DNA from: Christiangramia sediminis | GTDB lineage: Bacteria > Bacteroidota > Bacteroidia > Flavobacteriales > Flavobacteriaceae | Assembly (NCBI RefSeq): GCF_020552705.1 | Contig: NZ_JAJBZG010000002.1 | Location: 186,001 to 250,000, forward strand | DNA length: 64,000 nucleotides | Direction: 5' to 3' | Shown here: positions 27,446 to 37,250 of the stretch, one piece after another | Position numbering within the stretch: the first letter of the stretch is position 1 | How the letters are laid out: the number at the start of each line of letters is the position of its first letter | Position numbers and translations under genes: made by a program | Notes under the pieces: model-generated | Seen by the model: the letters and a program-made list of their open reading frames with translations, nothing else | Databases searched by the model: none | Told to the model about the DNA's origin: nothing

Positions 27446-28480
27446 ATGTCATCATCTATAAAATCTTACTTACTAGTTCTCTCTGCTTTTTGTTTCATGC
27501 TTTCCTGCAATGAAAATAAAAAATCGAAGCCTATACAGGTAATTGAACAAGAACCCGAAGTAAATACTGTAGACTATCACGAAAACTATTTAAGAGAGAT
27601 CTCCTTTATAAAAACCCGTGAAGATTCTGCTTCTACAAAAAATATGATAAAGCTGGAAGGCGGTAGCTATATGATGGGTGGAAATAGCAATCAGGCGAGA
27701 CAGGACGAATTTCCACGCCATAAAGAGAATATTGATCCTATCTGGGTTGATCAAACTGAAGTCACCAATGCCCAATTTAGAGAATTTGTAGAAGCAACAG
27801 GCTATGTGACCACAGCTGAACGTTCTTTCGAAATAAAAGGAAAAAAATATGAGCCGGGTGCATTGGTCTTTGATCCCTACAATCCTGAATGGTGGTGGAA
27901 ATTTGAAAAAAAAGCTAACTGGAAACATCCTACCGGCCCCGACAGTGATATTGAGGGCAAGGATAATTTTCCCGTAGTCCAGGTTTCCTGGTACGATGCC
28001 ATGGCTTATGCAAAATGGGCTGGAAAAAGATTACCTACAGAAGCAGAATATGAATATTTTAATCGCGCAGGCAACGACACTTTGATCTATCATTGGGGAA
28101 ATGATTTTGAAAAGGCTACTGATATGGTCAATTTTCACCAGGGAAATTTTCCCAGACAAAACACGGTAGCCGATGATTTTGAAAAAAAAGCACCCGCTAA
28201 AAGTTTCCCTCCCAATGCCTATAGATTATATGAAACTTCAGGTAATATTTGGGAATGGTGCCTCGATACCTACTATCCCGATGCCTATTCAAAAATTGAA
28301 AAAAGAGAAGACGGTTATTTTAAAGATTTTATCAATATGGAACAGCAAAAGGTGATCCGTGGTGGCTCCTTTCTTTGCAGCGAAAGTTATTGCACGGGTT
28401 ACAGAAATTCAGCCAGGATGAGCTCTGCTCCCGATACCGGACTTGAACATACAGGATTTAGGTGCGTCAGGGATATTTAA
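27446..28480 (+). CDS. Formylglycine-generating enzyme-like lipoprotein (SUMF1/PvdO family)
   Basis: The 344-residue protein is a predicted lipoprotein (lipobox FMLSC at residues ~16-20). The C-terminal ~280 residues are an FGE-sulfatase domain: GGSYMMGGN, WVDQTEVTNAQFREFVEATGY, VQVSWYDAMAYAKWAGKRLPTEAEYEY, GNIWEWC, and IRGGSFLCSESYCTGYRNSAR ending in TGFRC. The Cys-x4-Cys pair matches the redox-active cysteines of true FGE, so oxidase activity is possible. No sulfatase gene is in the window. Flavobacterial members are also linked to gliding (GldJ/GldK-like), but length and context do not settle that. Confidence 0.85.
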   Translation: MSSSIKSYLLVLSAFCFMLSCNENKKSKPIQVIEQEPEVNTVDYHENYLREISFIKTREDSASTKNMIKLEGGSYMMGGNSNQARQDEFPRHKENIDPIWVDQTEVTNAQFREFVEATGYVTTAERSFEIKGKKYEPGALVFDPYNPEWWWKFEKKANWKHPTGPDSDIEGKDNFPVVQVSWYDAMAYAKWAGKRLPTEAEYEYFNRAGNDTLIYHWGNDFEKATDMVNFHQGNFPRQNTVADDFEKKAPAKSFPPNAYRLYETSGNIWEWCLDTYYPDAYSKIEKREDGYFKDFINMEQQKVIRGGSFLCSESYCTGYRNSARMSSAPDTGLEHTGFRCVRDI

Positions 28481-28935
28481 TCACAATCTTTTTTAGTTCG
28501 GGTATCAATCAGATAAACTATTTTCCATTCTCCCTGGAAGTTTACCAGTTGAAAACTATTAACCCCGCAGTGTGAAAGATTTCCGTTAAAATAAAATGAA
28601 TATGGAGTAGTGACGGTGGCCAGTAAACCATTTCTCTCAACCCTGAACTCATGTAATTTTTCTTCAAAAGTTGCTTCCGAAGGGATTGAAGCGATACTTT
28701 TTATGAATTTAGAATAATCATCTGAAGTTAGTTTTGTATTCCCTTCCGCATCTATAGATACAGATTCCAGTTTCACTCCCTCTACAGAAAAGCTTTTAAG
28801 TTTTACGGTGTCCTGTGCATGAAAAGCCTCAAAGAAATCTTTCACCAATCTCTCAGGTGTTTCTGAAGGTTCATTCGTTTGGGCAAAAACCGCAATATTG
28901 GTGATCAACAGAAGTACAATAATTATTTTTTTCAT
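28477..28935 (-). CDS. Small exported NTF2-like protein
   Basis: The 152-residue product starts with a signal peptide (KKIIIVLLLITNIAVFA then QTNEPSE). The mature part (ERLVKDFFEAFHAQDTVKLKSF ... SFQLVNFQGEWKIVYLIDTR) has the strand-helix pattern of NTF2/SnoaL-like or DUF4440-like domains. The frame is open further upstream, but the ATG at 28935 places the signal peptide at the start. It ends convergent with the FGE-like gene (4-base overlap). Confidence 0.7.
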   Translation of the reverse strand: MKKIIIVLLLITNIAVFAQTNEPSETPERLVKDFFEAFHAQDTVKLKSFSVEGVKLESVSIDAEGNTKLTSDDYSKFIKSIASIPSEATFEEKLHEFRVERNGLLATVTTPYSFYFNGNLSHCGVNSFQLVNFQGEWKIVYLIDTRTKKDCD

Positions 28936-28999
28936 GCCTAAGTAGTTTTGAATGTGGTTAACGAATTTACTACTTTTACTCAAATTTAAAATCAAGTAC

Positions 29000-29818
29000 A
29001 TGTCTGTTGCAAAAAAGGAATACAAACGTATCACCACCAAGTCTCTTGTAGATATGAAATCTAATGGTGAAAAGATAAGTATGCTTACGGCATACGATTT
29101 CACTATGGCTCAAATTGTGGATGGTGCGGGAATAGATGTGATCCTTGTGGGCGACTCTGCCAGTAATGTAATGGCGGGACATGAGACTACACTTCCAATC
29201 ACTTTAGACCAGATGATCTATCATGCTACCAGTGTGGTTAGAGCTATAAATCGTGCATTAGTGGTCGTAGATCTTCCCTTCGGAAGTTACCAGAGTGATC
29301 CAAAAGAAGCTTTAAGATCTGCCATTAGGATCATGAAAGAAAGCGGCGGCCATGCGGTTAAACTTGAAGGCGGAAAAGAAGTAAAGGAAAGTATCAAAAG
29401 GATCATGCATGCCGGGATTCCGGTGATGGGACATTTAGGTCTTACTCCACAGTCAATCTATAAGTTCGGGACCTATACGGTTAGAGCGAAGGAGGAGCAG
29501 GAAGCTGAGAAACTTAAAGCTGACGCAAAAATGCTGGAAAAAATAGGTTGTTTTGCTATTGTGCTTGAAAAAGTACCTGCCAAGCTAGCTAAAGAAGTGG
29601 CAGAAAGCATTACCATTCCTGTTATCGGGATTGGAGCCGGTAACGGTGTGGATGGTCAGGTGTTGGTGGTCCACGATATGCTGGGAATGACGCATGAATT
29701 TAACCCAAGATTTCTAAGACGCTACGCCGATCTTCATGGCGAGATGACCAAAGCTTTTCAGAATTATAAAGATGATGTAAAAAGCAGCTCTTTCCCGTCT
29801 GACGACGAGCAGTACTAA
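29000..29818 (+). CDS. panB: 3-methyl-2-oxobutanoate hydroxymethyltransferase
   Basis: PanB makes ketopantoate from 2-oxoisovalerate, the first step of pantothenate synthesis. The 272-residue protein shows [51 protein letters not shown], split here by motif: the TAYD and VGDSASNV magnesium-binding region, then [17 protein letters not shown] and IGIGAG. The start at 29000 ([14 protein letters not shown]) fits the family; an in-frame upstream ATG at 28952 would overlap the divergent gene's promoter. Its substrate is also the valine precursor made by the ilv operon at 48-55 kb. Confidence 0.95.
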   Translation: MSVAKKEYKRITTKSLVDMKSNGEKISMLTAYDFTMAQIVDGAGIDVILVGDSASNVMAGHETTLPITLDQMIYHATSVVRAINRALVVVDLPFGSYQSDPKEALRSAIRIMKESGGHAVKLEGGKEVKESIKRIMHAGIPVMGHLGLTPQSIYKFGTYTVRAKEEQEAEKLKADAKMLEKIGCFAIVLEKVPAKLAKEVAESITIPVIGIGAGNGVDGQVLVVHDMLGMTHEFNPRFLRRYADLHGEMTKAFQNYKDDVKSSSFPSDDEQY

Positions 29819-29877
29819 GGTAAAAAAGAAAATTTTTCTAATTAAATTTCTGGAATTTTTCGAAAAAGTAATCCATA

Positions 29878-30582
29878 TTGAGTTCAGAAAAAATACTTTC
29901 AAACAAGGACAATCTTCAGGTTTTACACGAAGATAATCACATTATTATTGTCAATAAGAGAGCGGGAGATATTGTGCAGGGGGACAAGACCGGCGACAAA
30001 CCCCTGAGCGAAGTTGTAAAGTCTTATTTGAAGGAAAAATATAATAAACCCGGAGAAGCCTATCTAGGCGTTGTTCATCGCCTGGACCGACCCACCAGCG
30101 GAATTGTAGTTTTTTCAAAAACTTCTAAAGCCCTGCCCAGGCTTAATAAATTATTTCAGGATAAAGAGGCTAAAAAGACCTATTGGGCGGTGGTTAAAAA
30201 TCCACCGCCACATGAATCAGGCGAGCTTGTGCATTTTATGAAAAGAAATTCCAAGCAAAATAAATCCTACGCTCATAAAAATGAAGTACCAGATTCTAAA
30301 AAGGCGATCTTAGATTACCGATTAAAAAAGAAACTGGATAACTATTACTTGCTAGAAATAGATCTTCATACCGGAAGACATCACCAAATTCGTAGTCAGT
30401 TATCGGCCATTGGCTCTCCCATAAAAGGAGACCTGAAATATGGTTTTGACCGAAGTAATAAAGATGCGAGTATTCATTTACATTCAAGGGAATTGAAATT
30501 TATCCATCCCGTAAAAAAGGAACCCATACATATTATTGCTCCTCCCCCGTCAGATCCTATTTGGGACGCAATTGTGAAATAA
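29878..30582 (+). CDS. RluA-family pseudouridine synthase
   Basis: The 234-residue protein has the catalytic-Asp motif VVHRLDRPTSGIVVFSKT, LEIDLHTGRHHQIRSQLSAIG and HLHSRELKFIHPV, characteristic of RluA/RluC/RluD-type synthases that convert uridine to pseudouridine in rRNA or tRNA. No S4 domain is present. It begins with a TTG (29878); no ATG fits the family start. It follows panB after 59 bases. Confidence 0.88.
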   Translation: MSSEKILSNKDNLQVLHEDNHIIIVNKRAGDIVQGDKTGDKPLSEVVKSYLKEKYNKPGEAYLGVVHRLDRPTSGIVVFSKTSKALPRLNKLFQDKEAKKTYWAVVKNPPPHESGELVHFMKRNSKQNKSYAHKNEVPDSKKAILDYRLKKKLDNYYLLEIDLHTGRHHQIRSQLSAIGSPIKGDLKYGFDRSNKDASIHLHSRELKFIHPVKKEPIHIIAPPPSDPIWDAIVK

Positions 30583-30632
30583 TTAATTTTTCGCATTTCT
30601 TAAATTAGTATTTTTAATTAAAACTTTAAGAG

Positions 30633-31478
30633 ATGAAATGGCGTGGCAGAAGACAAAGCGATAACGTGGAAGACCGCAGAGGTTCTTCATCAAAAGGAAA
30701 ACTTATCGCAGGAGGCGGAATCATAGGGGTGATCTTTGTGATCGCCCAGTTTATTTTAAGTGATGGTGATGTTTCGGTACTTCAACAACTCGAAGGCACC
30801 GGAGAAACTCAAACAGAATCAAGAGAACTTACTGCTGAAGAAAAGGAAATGGGAGATTTTACTGCCACTGTCCTTGCAGATACCGAAGATATCTGGTCTG
30901 AAATATTTTCTGAAAACAATAGGCAATATCGCGAACCGGGATTAGTACTTTTTACTGATGCCGTTCAAACTGCTTGTGGAGGAGCTTCTGCAGCCAGTGG
31001 GCCTTTCTACTGTCCCGGTGATCAAAAGATATATATGGATCTTCGCTTCTTTGAACAGCTTCGAAGCAGGTTTGGAGCGGAAGGTGGAGATTTTGCCATT
31101 GCTTACGTAATGGCTCATGAGGTTGGGCATCACGTACAGAATTTGTTAGGAACAGCCTCAAAAGTAAGACAGCTACAGCAGCAGGGAAATCAAACTGAAG
31201 CCAATGAATTATCTGTAGCTCTGGAATTACAAGCAGATTTTTATGCCGGTGTCTGGACAAAATATAACCAGCAGTATCTAAGCGAAGGTGATATTGACGA
31301 AGCTTTGAGCGCTGCAAATGCTGTAGGCGACGATGCTATTCAAAAAAGGACCAGCGGCAGGGTTAATCCCGACTCTTTTACACACGGTACTTCTGAACAA
31401 CGAAAAGAATGGTTTATGAAAGGTTATAGAACTGGCGATATTAGTCAGGGTGATACCTTCAGTGAAGTTCTAAATTAG
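30633..31478 (+). CDS. Neutral zinc metallopeptidase, YpfJ family
   Basis: The 281-residue protein begins MKWRGRRQSDNVEDRRG, has one membrane segment (LIAGGGIIGVIFVIAQFIL), and a C-terminal peptidase domain with the zinc motif AYVMAHEVGHHVQNLLG and a second acidic stretch LELQADFYAGVWTKY. CPGDQKIYMDL and the tail GYRTGDISQGDTF also match the family. It is probably a membrane-anchored periplasmic protease of unknown substrate. Confidence 0.88.
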   Translation: MKWRGRRQSDNVEDRRGSSSKGKLIAGGGIIGVIFVIAQFILSDGDVSVLQQLEGTGETQTESRELTAEEKEMGDFTATVLADTEDIWSEIFSENNRQYREPGLVLFTDAVQTACGGASAASGPFYCPGDQKIYMDLRFFEQLRSRFGAEGGDFAIAYVMAHEVGHHVQNLLGTASKVRQLQQQGNQTEANELSVALELQADFYAGVWTKYNQQYLSEGDIDEALSAANAVGDDAIQKRTSGRVNPDSFTHGTSEQRKEWFMKGYRTGDISQGDTFSEVLN

Positions 31479-31488
31479 AAAAGTTTAA

Positions 31489-32358
31489 TTATGTTCTTCT
31501 GAATGAAATTAAGCTTTCAATAACTACCGCACTTATAATCAAGGTTCCGCCAATTAAAGTTTTTAACGAAGGAATTTCGCTCAGGAAAAATATACCTAAT
31601 AAAATTCCATATACCGGTTGAATACTGCTCATAATACTCGCTGCAGTAATACTGAAGTTTTTAAAGCTCTTCAAAAATAAGGTATGACCGATACAGGTGG
31701 TGAGCACAGCAAGGATAAAAAGCGGTTTCCATTGAGCTAATACCGAATCAAATTCACTGAAAAATAGCGACGGGATCAAGAATATAGAAATCACCAGGAT
31801 CTGGTAAAACATCAATGCCGAACCGTTATAGCGCTCCACTTCCCGTTTCATTAAAAGATTTCGGAAAGCATAAAATATTGCCGAGGCTACTCCGAAAATA
31901 ATCGCGATGAAATAATCATTTTCCAGGTCAAATTCCGGACTTAGAAAATAGATCCCTGCCAGTACCAAAAGACCCAGCGCAATATGTATTTTATTGAAGC
32001 TGGTCTTAAAAAGTATAGGCTCCAAAAATGCTGTGATCACCGGGTAAGTGAAGAGTGATAATAATGCGATTGCCACGCTGGAATATTGCAGGGAAAAGAA
32101 ATAAGTGATCCAATGGGCACCCATCAAAATACCACCAAGAATCAATTTAAGCAGATCCCTTTTATTTTCAATTTTAAGATCTATTTTCTTCCAGCGGCAA
32201 TAGAGATAGAAAACCACCACAGCGATCATACATCTGTAAAAAATAGTGGTAACGGGATGCAAATCTATATATCTGCCCAGAACACCCGAGGTACTTATAA
32301 GTAATACCGCAAGATTTAATTGGAGAATATTGGTTAAATACTGACGCCTTTCTGACAA
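31489..32358 (-). CDS. DMT family transporter with EamA repeats
   Basis: A 289-residue protein with ten hydrophobic segments in two EamA repeats (AVLLISTSGVLGRYID; FAVLTTCIGHTL-like segment LFILAVLTTCIGHTLFL, then SIQPVYGILLGIFFLSEIPSL). The drug/metabolite transporter family exports metabolites such as amino acids; the substrate is not predictable. It lies 10 bases downstream of the unknown 514-residue gene on the same strand. Confidence 0.85.
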   Translation of the reverse strand: MSERRQYLTNILQLNLAVLLISTSGVLGRYIDLHPVTTIFYRCMIAVVVFYLYCRWKKIDLKIENKRDLLKLILGGILMGAHWITYFFSLQYSSVAIALLSLFTYPVITAFLEPILFKTSFNKIHIALGLLVLAGIYFLSPEFDLENDYFIAIIFGVASAIFYAFRNLLMKREVERYNGSALMFYQILVISIFLIPSLFFSEFDSVLAQWKPLFILAVLTTCIGHTLFLKSFKNFSITAASIMSSIQPVYGILLGIFFLSEIPSLKTLIGGTLIISAVVIESLISFRRT

Positions 32359-32368
32359 ATCCTGAGTT

Positions 32369-33913
32369 TTATCTTGAGTATTCCTGACTCTTTTCCATAA
32401 TAATCTCTTTTACCGGCCTGTTTTCAATATTGCTTTCCAGCCAGGAGATAATATCCAGATAAAGAAAGGCTCTGCGTTCATATGGATGGTCTTCAAATTT
32501 TTTCAAAGTAGCATGCAATTTTTTAAATTCAGTTTTGATCTCCAGGGGCGACACATCGGGTAGATTTCTGATAAATTTTATCATTTCTTTCTGAACTCCA
32601 TGCATGTCATCCATCTTGATCAAAAACTTATAAGTGGATTTCACCAGGCTGTCCAAATGATAATCCATTCCCGCTTCATAATGTGCTACTAAATTAAGAA
32701 TGCGGGCAAAACACATAAGATCCTGTCGCATTTCAAGCGATTTATTATTAATGATCTTTTTAAGGAATTCAATACACTTTTTATTGTTCCCATCCCCAAA
32801 ATACAAACAGGCGATCTTGTAATAAAAAACCATGATATGGTGCTCGTCTAACCTACCTCTGAACTTTATGATCTTTTCGTTGATCTTATCAATCAATTCT
32901 TCAGAATTACTAAACTCCCCTTTCATAAATCTAAGGTTAAGTTTATTTGAATACACGTAAAGAAATGATAGCGCAGAGATATTGTCGTTATGAGGAATTT
33001 TAGGATCCCTCAAAGAGTCTTCCAGTTGTTTTAAGGTTGCTTCAAAAAGACCGGTATGATTCAGATAAAAAAGAGATTCTAATAAATAATGACTTCCTTT
33101 TAAATAGGAAACAGGATGTATGGGAATCAAATGTTTATATTCAATAAAAAGATCTTTCCATTTCATGGAATATCGATAACATCCTAAAAAATCCTGAATC
33201 AAAAAGCTGTACCAGAGATGTACCTTGTACAACCACAGCCGTTCTCTAAAACCTAATTCCTGGTAATTATATTCCGGCAGCTTTTCCTTGAAATAGGACT
33301 TGATCTCATCTGCTTCCTCCTGACTTTTGCAATATCCTTTTTTCAGAAAAATAGAATATAATTCCAAAGACAAATTTGATAGTTTTCCCCAAATCGTGTT
33401 CAGCTTACTTATTTCTTCGGTTTCCTTTATTAATATATCTGCCCGATTGCTCATACTCCGCGTGATATACTGGGATTCGATGATCTTTTCCAGCTCCAGT
33501 ATTTCGTAAGTGAGATTTTTTTCCTCGTAATTAATTGCCAGGCTTTTAACTCTATCTAACAATTTCAAACTTTGCTGGTAAAGCCCTTTATGATAAAGTA
33601 TATATGCAAAATCTACCTGTTCTCTTATCTGCACCGGGATACTTTGATGCGCGGGATTAAGCCTAAGTGAAATAAGCAGTTGCTTATAAAGGTGTGATTT
33701 TACATTAGAAAGCTGAAGTTTTGTGATCCTGGTACTCTTAAGAATTTCAGACTCATCATACTTTTTTTGACGAGACATGACCTTGTATAAATTCAAAAAT
33801 TTTGAATCAGAATTCACTCCTACCCTTCCAACATATAGAGAGAATTGCCTTTTTTCAGAAGCCGATAAAGACTTTATTAAAGAAAATAGGTTTTCGGTTA
33901 AGTCATTGGTCAT
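32369..33913 (-). CDS. Hypothetical helical-repeat protein divergent from leu operon
   Basis: The 514-residue soluble protein starts MTNDLTENLFSLIKSLSASEKRQF and is almost entirely predicted helix. It has TPR-like spacing in places (YHKGLYQQSLKLLDRVKSLAINYE; ACLYFGDGNNKKCIEFLKKII). The N-terminal ~70 residues (ESEILKSTRITKLQLSNVKSHLYKQLLISL) could form a small helical recognition domain. I do not recognise the family. It is divergent from the leu leader mini-ORF with only 34 bases between start codons, so the promoters must overlap. A regulatory role over leu genes is possible but unproven. Confidence 0.7.
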   Translation of the reverse strand: MTNDLTENLFSLIKSLSASEKRQFSLYVGRVGVNSDSKFLNLYKVMSRQKKYDESEILKSTRITKLQLSNVKSHLYKQLLISLRLNPAHQSIPVQIREQVDFAYILYHKGLYQQSLKLLDRVKSLAINYEEKNLTYEILELEKIIESQYITRSMSNRADILIKETEEISKLNTIWGKLSNLSLELYSIFLKKGYCKSQEEADEIKSYFKEKLPEYNYQELGFRERLWLYKVHLWYSFLIQDFLGCYRYSMKWKDLFIEYKHLIPIHPVSYLKGSHYLLESLFYLNHTGLFEATLKQLEDSLRDPKIPHNDNISALSFLYVYSNKLNLRFMKGEFSNSEELIDKINEKIIKFRGRLDEHHIMVFYYKIACLYFGDGNNKKCIEFLKKIINNKSLEMRQDLMCFARILNLVAHYEAGMDYHLDSLVKSTYKFLIKMDDMHGVQKEMIKFIRNLPDVSPLEIKTEFKKLHATLKKFEDHPYERRAFLYLDIISWLESNIENRPVKEIIMEKSQEYSR

Positions 33914-33947
33914 TGTAAATCAAAAATTTCCAAACCACTATAAAACA

Positions 33948-33986
33948 ATGATTTACGAGTTTATATATCTACTTCAAGTATCGTAA
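33948..33986 (+). CDS. leuL: Leucine operon leader peptide (12 residues)
   Basis: The mini-ORF encodes MIYEFIYLLQVS: two Ile, two Leu and one Val in twelve residues. It lies 75 bases before leuA on the same strand. Its start ATGATTTAC and the pattern MIYxF match the ilv leader at 55009-55050. The last codons (33976-33983, AAGTATCG) are the 5' arm of a perfect 8-bp pairing with CGATACTT at 34024-34031. The composition suits sensing of branched-chain aminoacyl-tRNA by ribosome stalling (inference). Confidence 0.65.
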   Translation: MIYEFIYLLQVS

Positions 33987-34031
33987 CACTTTCAACTAAT
34001 CAAATGTAAAAGCATAATCATTCCGATACTT
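33976..34031 (+). promoter_or_regulatory. Leader pairing between leu leader peptide and leuA
   Basis: AAGTATCG (33976-33983) inside the leader peptide pairs perfectly with CGATACTT (34024-34031), about 30 bases before the leuA start. The loop is 40 bases. No T-tract follows, so control of leuA translation or factor-dependent termination is more likely than intrinsic termination. Confidence 0.45.
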
Positions 34032-34061
34032 TAGATAAAGATAAAGTAAAATAAATCTCAT

Positions 34062-35234
34062 ATGCGTACTGAAAAGGTAGAAATTTTTGACACTACGTTG
34101 AGGGACGGAGAACAAGTCCCCGGCTGTAAACTGAATACACAACAAAAATTAAAAATTGCTGCGCGACTGGATGAACTGGGTGTAGATGTGATCGAAGCAG
34201 GTTTTCCTGTTTCTAGTCCCGGTGATTTCCAATCGGTAAATGAGATTTCAAAACTCGTTAAAAATGCTACTGTTTGCGGTTTGACCCGTGCTGTGAAAAA
34301 TGATATTAAAGTCGCTGGGGAAGCACTTAAGTATGCCAAAAAACCAAGAATACATACCGGGATTGGAACATCAGATTCTCATATAAAATATAAATTCAAA
34401 TCCAGCAGACCTGAAATTATTGAAAGAGCCGGTGAAGCTGTCGCTTACGCCAAAAGCTTTGTTGATGATGTGGAATTCTATGCCGAAGATGCCGGAAGAA
34501 CTGAAAATGAATTCCTGGCCAAGGTTTGTACCGAAGCAGTAAAAAATGGTGCTACGGTACTTAATATTCCTGATACTACGGGCTATTGTCTTCCGGAGGA
34601 ATATGGAAAAAAGATCAAATATCTTAAAGAAAATGTCGTGGGAATAGAAAACGTGATCATTTCCTGTCATTGTCATAATGACCTTGGATTAGCTACAGCG
34701 AATGCTATTGCTGGAATTACTAATGGCGCCAGACAAATAGAATGCACCATTAATGGAATTGGTGAACGTGCCGGAAATACTGCTTTGGAAGAGGTCGTCA
34801 TGATCTTGAGACAACATCCATACTTGCAATTGAATACAGATATAAATCCGCAATTGTTGTACGACACCAGTAAAATGGTCTCCAGGGAAATGGGCATGTA
34901 CGTCCAGCCTAATAAGGCGATCGTCGGTGCGAACGCATTTGCCCATAGCTCGGGTATCCACCAGGATGGCGTCATTAAGAATAGAGAAACATACGAAATT
35001 ATAAATCCAGCCGATGTCGGGGTAACCGAGTCAGCTATTATTTTGACTGCTCGTAGCGGTAGAGCGGCATTGGCCCATAAAGCGAAGAAAATGGGTTATA
35101 ATTTAACTAAACTGGAATTAGACATTGTCTATTCCGAGTTTCTGAATTTCGCTGATGCCAGGAAAGAAGTAGCAGATCATGATATTCATACTATTATGGA
35201 TATCTATAGAAAAAGTTCAAGAGCAATTGCTTAA
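34062..35234 (+). CDS. leuA: 2-isopropylmalate synthase (short form without LeuA dimer domain)
   Basis: LeuA condenses acetyl-CoA with 2-oxoisovalerate, the first step of leucine synthesis. The 390-residue protein has the catalytic start [14 protein letters not shown], the metal-binding [16 protein letters not shown] with [16 protein letters not shown], and [12 protein letters not shown]. It ends at about the point where the catalytic and linker region stops, so the C-terminal leucine-binding regulatory domain of ~500-residue LeuA is absent. The homocitrate-synthase family is similar in length, but the leuACDB context argues for isopropylmalate synthase. Confidence 0.9.
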   Translation: MRTEKVEIFDTTLRDGEQVPGCKLNTQQKLKIAARLDELGVDVIEAGFPVSSPGDFQSVNEISKLVKNATVCGLTRAVKNDIKVAGEALKYAKKPRIHTGIGTSDSHIKYKFKSSRPEIIERAGEAVAYAKSFVDDVEFYAEDAGRTENEFLAKVCTEAVKNGATVLNIPDTTGYCLPEEYGKKIKYLKENVVGIENVIISCHCHNDLGLATANAIAGITNGARQIECTINGIGERAGNTALEEVVMILRQHPYLQLNTDINPQLLYDTSKMVSREMGMYVQPNKAIVGANAFAHSSGIHQDGVIKNRETYEIINPADVGVTESAIILTARSGRAALAHKAKKMGYNLTKLELDIVYSEFLNFADARKEVADHDIHTIMDIYRKSSRAIA

Positions 35235-35239
35235 TTGAT

Positions 35240-36622
35240 ATGAAGAAAACTTTATTTGACAAAATATGGGATTCCCATGTTGTGGAAAGCATTCCTAACG
35301 GGCCGGACATTTTATATATCGATAAACATTTGATACATGAAGTGACCAGCCCACAGGCTTTTAATGAACTGAAGGAAAGAAATATTCCCGTGTTTCGACC
35401 AGAGCAGATTGTTGCCACGGCAGATCATAATACGCCGACTAAAGATCAACACCTTCCGGTTAAGGACTTATTGTCCAGAAAACAACTGAAGGAATTAAGT
35501 CAGAATTGCGAAGAGAATAATATTACGCTTTATGGTTTAGGTCATCCTTATAATGGCATCGTACACGTCATGGCTCCGGAACTTGGTATTACTCAACCAG
35601 GAATGACCATAGTTTGTGGAGATAGTCACACTTCTACTCATGGTGCCTTCGGAACCATTGCTTTCGGAATTGGCACCAGCCAGGTCACTCAGGTTTTTGC
35701 CAGCCAGTGTTTGCTGGTGGAAAAACCGAAAAGACTTCGGGTAAATGTGAATGGAAAACTGAAGAATGGAGTACTGCCAAAAGATGTGATCCTATATATT
35801 ATTAGCAAACTGGGAACAAATTCCGGAACCGGATATTTTTGCGAATACGCCGGAAATGTTTTTGAAGACATGTCTATGGAAGGCCGAATGACGGTTTGTA
35901 ATATGAGTATCGAAATGGGTGCCCGCGGCGGATTGATCGCTCCCGACCAGACTACCATAGATTATGTGGAAAGCAGAGAATTCGCTCCAAAAGATGCGGA
36001 ATTTGAAAAAATGAAAGCGCACTGGAAAACATTGAAATCTGATGAAGGCGCTGAATTCGACCAGGAATATTCTTTTGAAGCTGAAGATATAGAACCTATG
36101 ATCACCTACGGAACCAATCCGGGGATGGGTATCAAGCTTACCGGTTCTATCCCTGTTGAAGGGAATAAAAGTGATGCCAAGGCACTGGCTTATATGAACT
36201 TTAAAGCTGGTGAGACCTTACTGGAAAAGCCCATCAATTATATTTTTATAGGTAGCTGCACAAATTCCAGGATTGAAGATTTCAGGGTTGCCGCGTCTTT
36301 TATTAAAGGAAAAAAGAAAGCTAAAAATGTAAATGCGCTTATCGTTCCGGGAAGCCGACAGGTTTCAGAACAGATCAAATTAGAAGGTTTGGACAAGGTA
36401 TTCGAGGAAGCAGGATTTACACTGAGACAGCCGGGTTGCTCTGCATGCCTGGCCATGAACGATGATAAGATTCCTGAAGGAGAATATTGTGTCTCTACCA
36501 GTAACCGGAATTTTGAAGGAAGACAGGGACCCGGTTCCAGGACGATTCTGGCCAGTCCCCTTACAGCTGCCGCAACAGCGATTTCAGGAAAAATTTCAAA
36601 TTACACCCAAACACTGAATTGA
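35240..36622 (+). CDS. leuC: 3-isopropylmalate dehydratase large subunit
   Basis: LeuC is the aconitase-like [4Fe-4S] subunit that isomerises isopropylmalate. The 460-residue protein shows the start [53 protein letters not shown] with a cluster Cys, and [11 protein letters not shown] with the two remaining cluster cysteines, followed by [16 protein letters not shown]. It starts 5 bases after leuA and its stop overlaps the leuD start. Confidence 0.97.
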   Translation: MKKTLFDKIWDSHVVESIPNGPDILYIDKHLIHEVTSPQAFNELKERNIPVFRPEQIVATADHNTPTKDQHLPVKDLLSRKQLKELSQNCEENNITLYGLGHPYNGIVHVMAPELGITQPGMTIVCGDSHTSTHGAFGTIAFGIGTSQVTQVFASQCLLVEKPKRLRVNVNGKLKNGVLPKDVILYIISKLGTNSGTGYFCEYAGNVFEDMSMEGRMTVCNMSIEMGARGGLIAPDQTTIDYVESREFAPKDAEFEKMKAHWKTLKSDEGAEFDQEYSFEAEDIEPMITYGTNPGMGIKLTGSIPVEGNKSDAKALAYMNFKAGETLLEKPINYIFIGSCTNSRIEDFRVAASFIKGKKKAKNVNALIVPGSRQVSEQIKLEGLDKVFEEAGFTLRQPGCSACLAMNDDKIPEGEYCVSTSNRNFEGRQGPGSRTILASPLTAAATAISGKISNYTQTLN

Positions 36623-37245
36623 TGGAAAAGTTTATAAAACTAACAGATACGGCAGTGCCTTTAGATGCTGAAAATGTGGATACAGACCAGATCATCCCGG
36701 CCCGTTTTTTAAAAGCCACAGATAAAGAAGGATTTGGAGATAATCTTTTCCGTGACTGGCGCTTTGATAAAAATGGAGAACCCAATAAAGATTTTGTTTT
36801 AAATCAGGATAAATATTCAGGGTCCATATTGGTGGCCGGCAATAATTTTGGCTGTGGTTCCAGCCGTGAACATGCGGCATGGGCAATCAAATCTTATGGA
36901 TTCAAGGCGGTGGTGTCCAGTTATTTTGCAGATATCTTTAAAGGAAATGCCTTAAATAATGGTTTATTACCAGTACAGGTGAGTCCCGATTTTCTGCATA
37001 AATTATTCGCTGCAGTAGAAAAAGATGCGCAGGAAAAGATCATAATCGATCTCGAAGAACAAAAAATAGGTATCCAATCTTCTGGCGAATCAGAAAATTT
37101 CGATATAGATCCCTATAAAAAAACCTGCCTTATCAATGGCTATGACGATATAGATTTTTTAACCAGCAAACTGGAAGCCATTAAAAAATTTGAACAAATA
37201 AGAAACGGAAACCAGGCAGTTCCGCAAGAAACCCTACAAACTTAA
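36622..37245 (+). CDS. leuD: 3-isopropylmalate dehydratase small subunit
   Basis: LeuD is the swivelling subunit that pairs with LeuC. The 207-residue protein has the motifs [30 protein letters not shown] and [13 protein letters not shown]. The ATG at 36622 overlaps the leuC stop codon by one base, giving translational coupling; a TTG one codon upstream is less likely. Confidence 0.96.
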   Translation: MEKFIKLTDTAVPLDAENVDTDQIIPARFLKATDKEGFGDNLFRDWRFDKNGEPNKDFVLNQDKYSGSILVAGNNFGCGSSREHAAWAIKSYGFKAVVSSYFADIFKGNALNNGLLPVQVSPDFLHKLFAAVEKDAQEKIIIDLEEQKIGIQSSGESENFDIDPYKKTCLINGYDDIDFLTSKLEAIKKFEQIRNGNQAVPQETLQT

Positions 37246-37250
37246 AACAT

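Noticed and set aside
34062-35234. Homocitrate synthase as identity of the leuA-like gene
   Set aside because: Length is compatible, but it is first in a tight leuACDB operon with a leucine-type leader.
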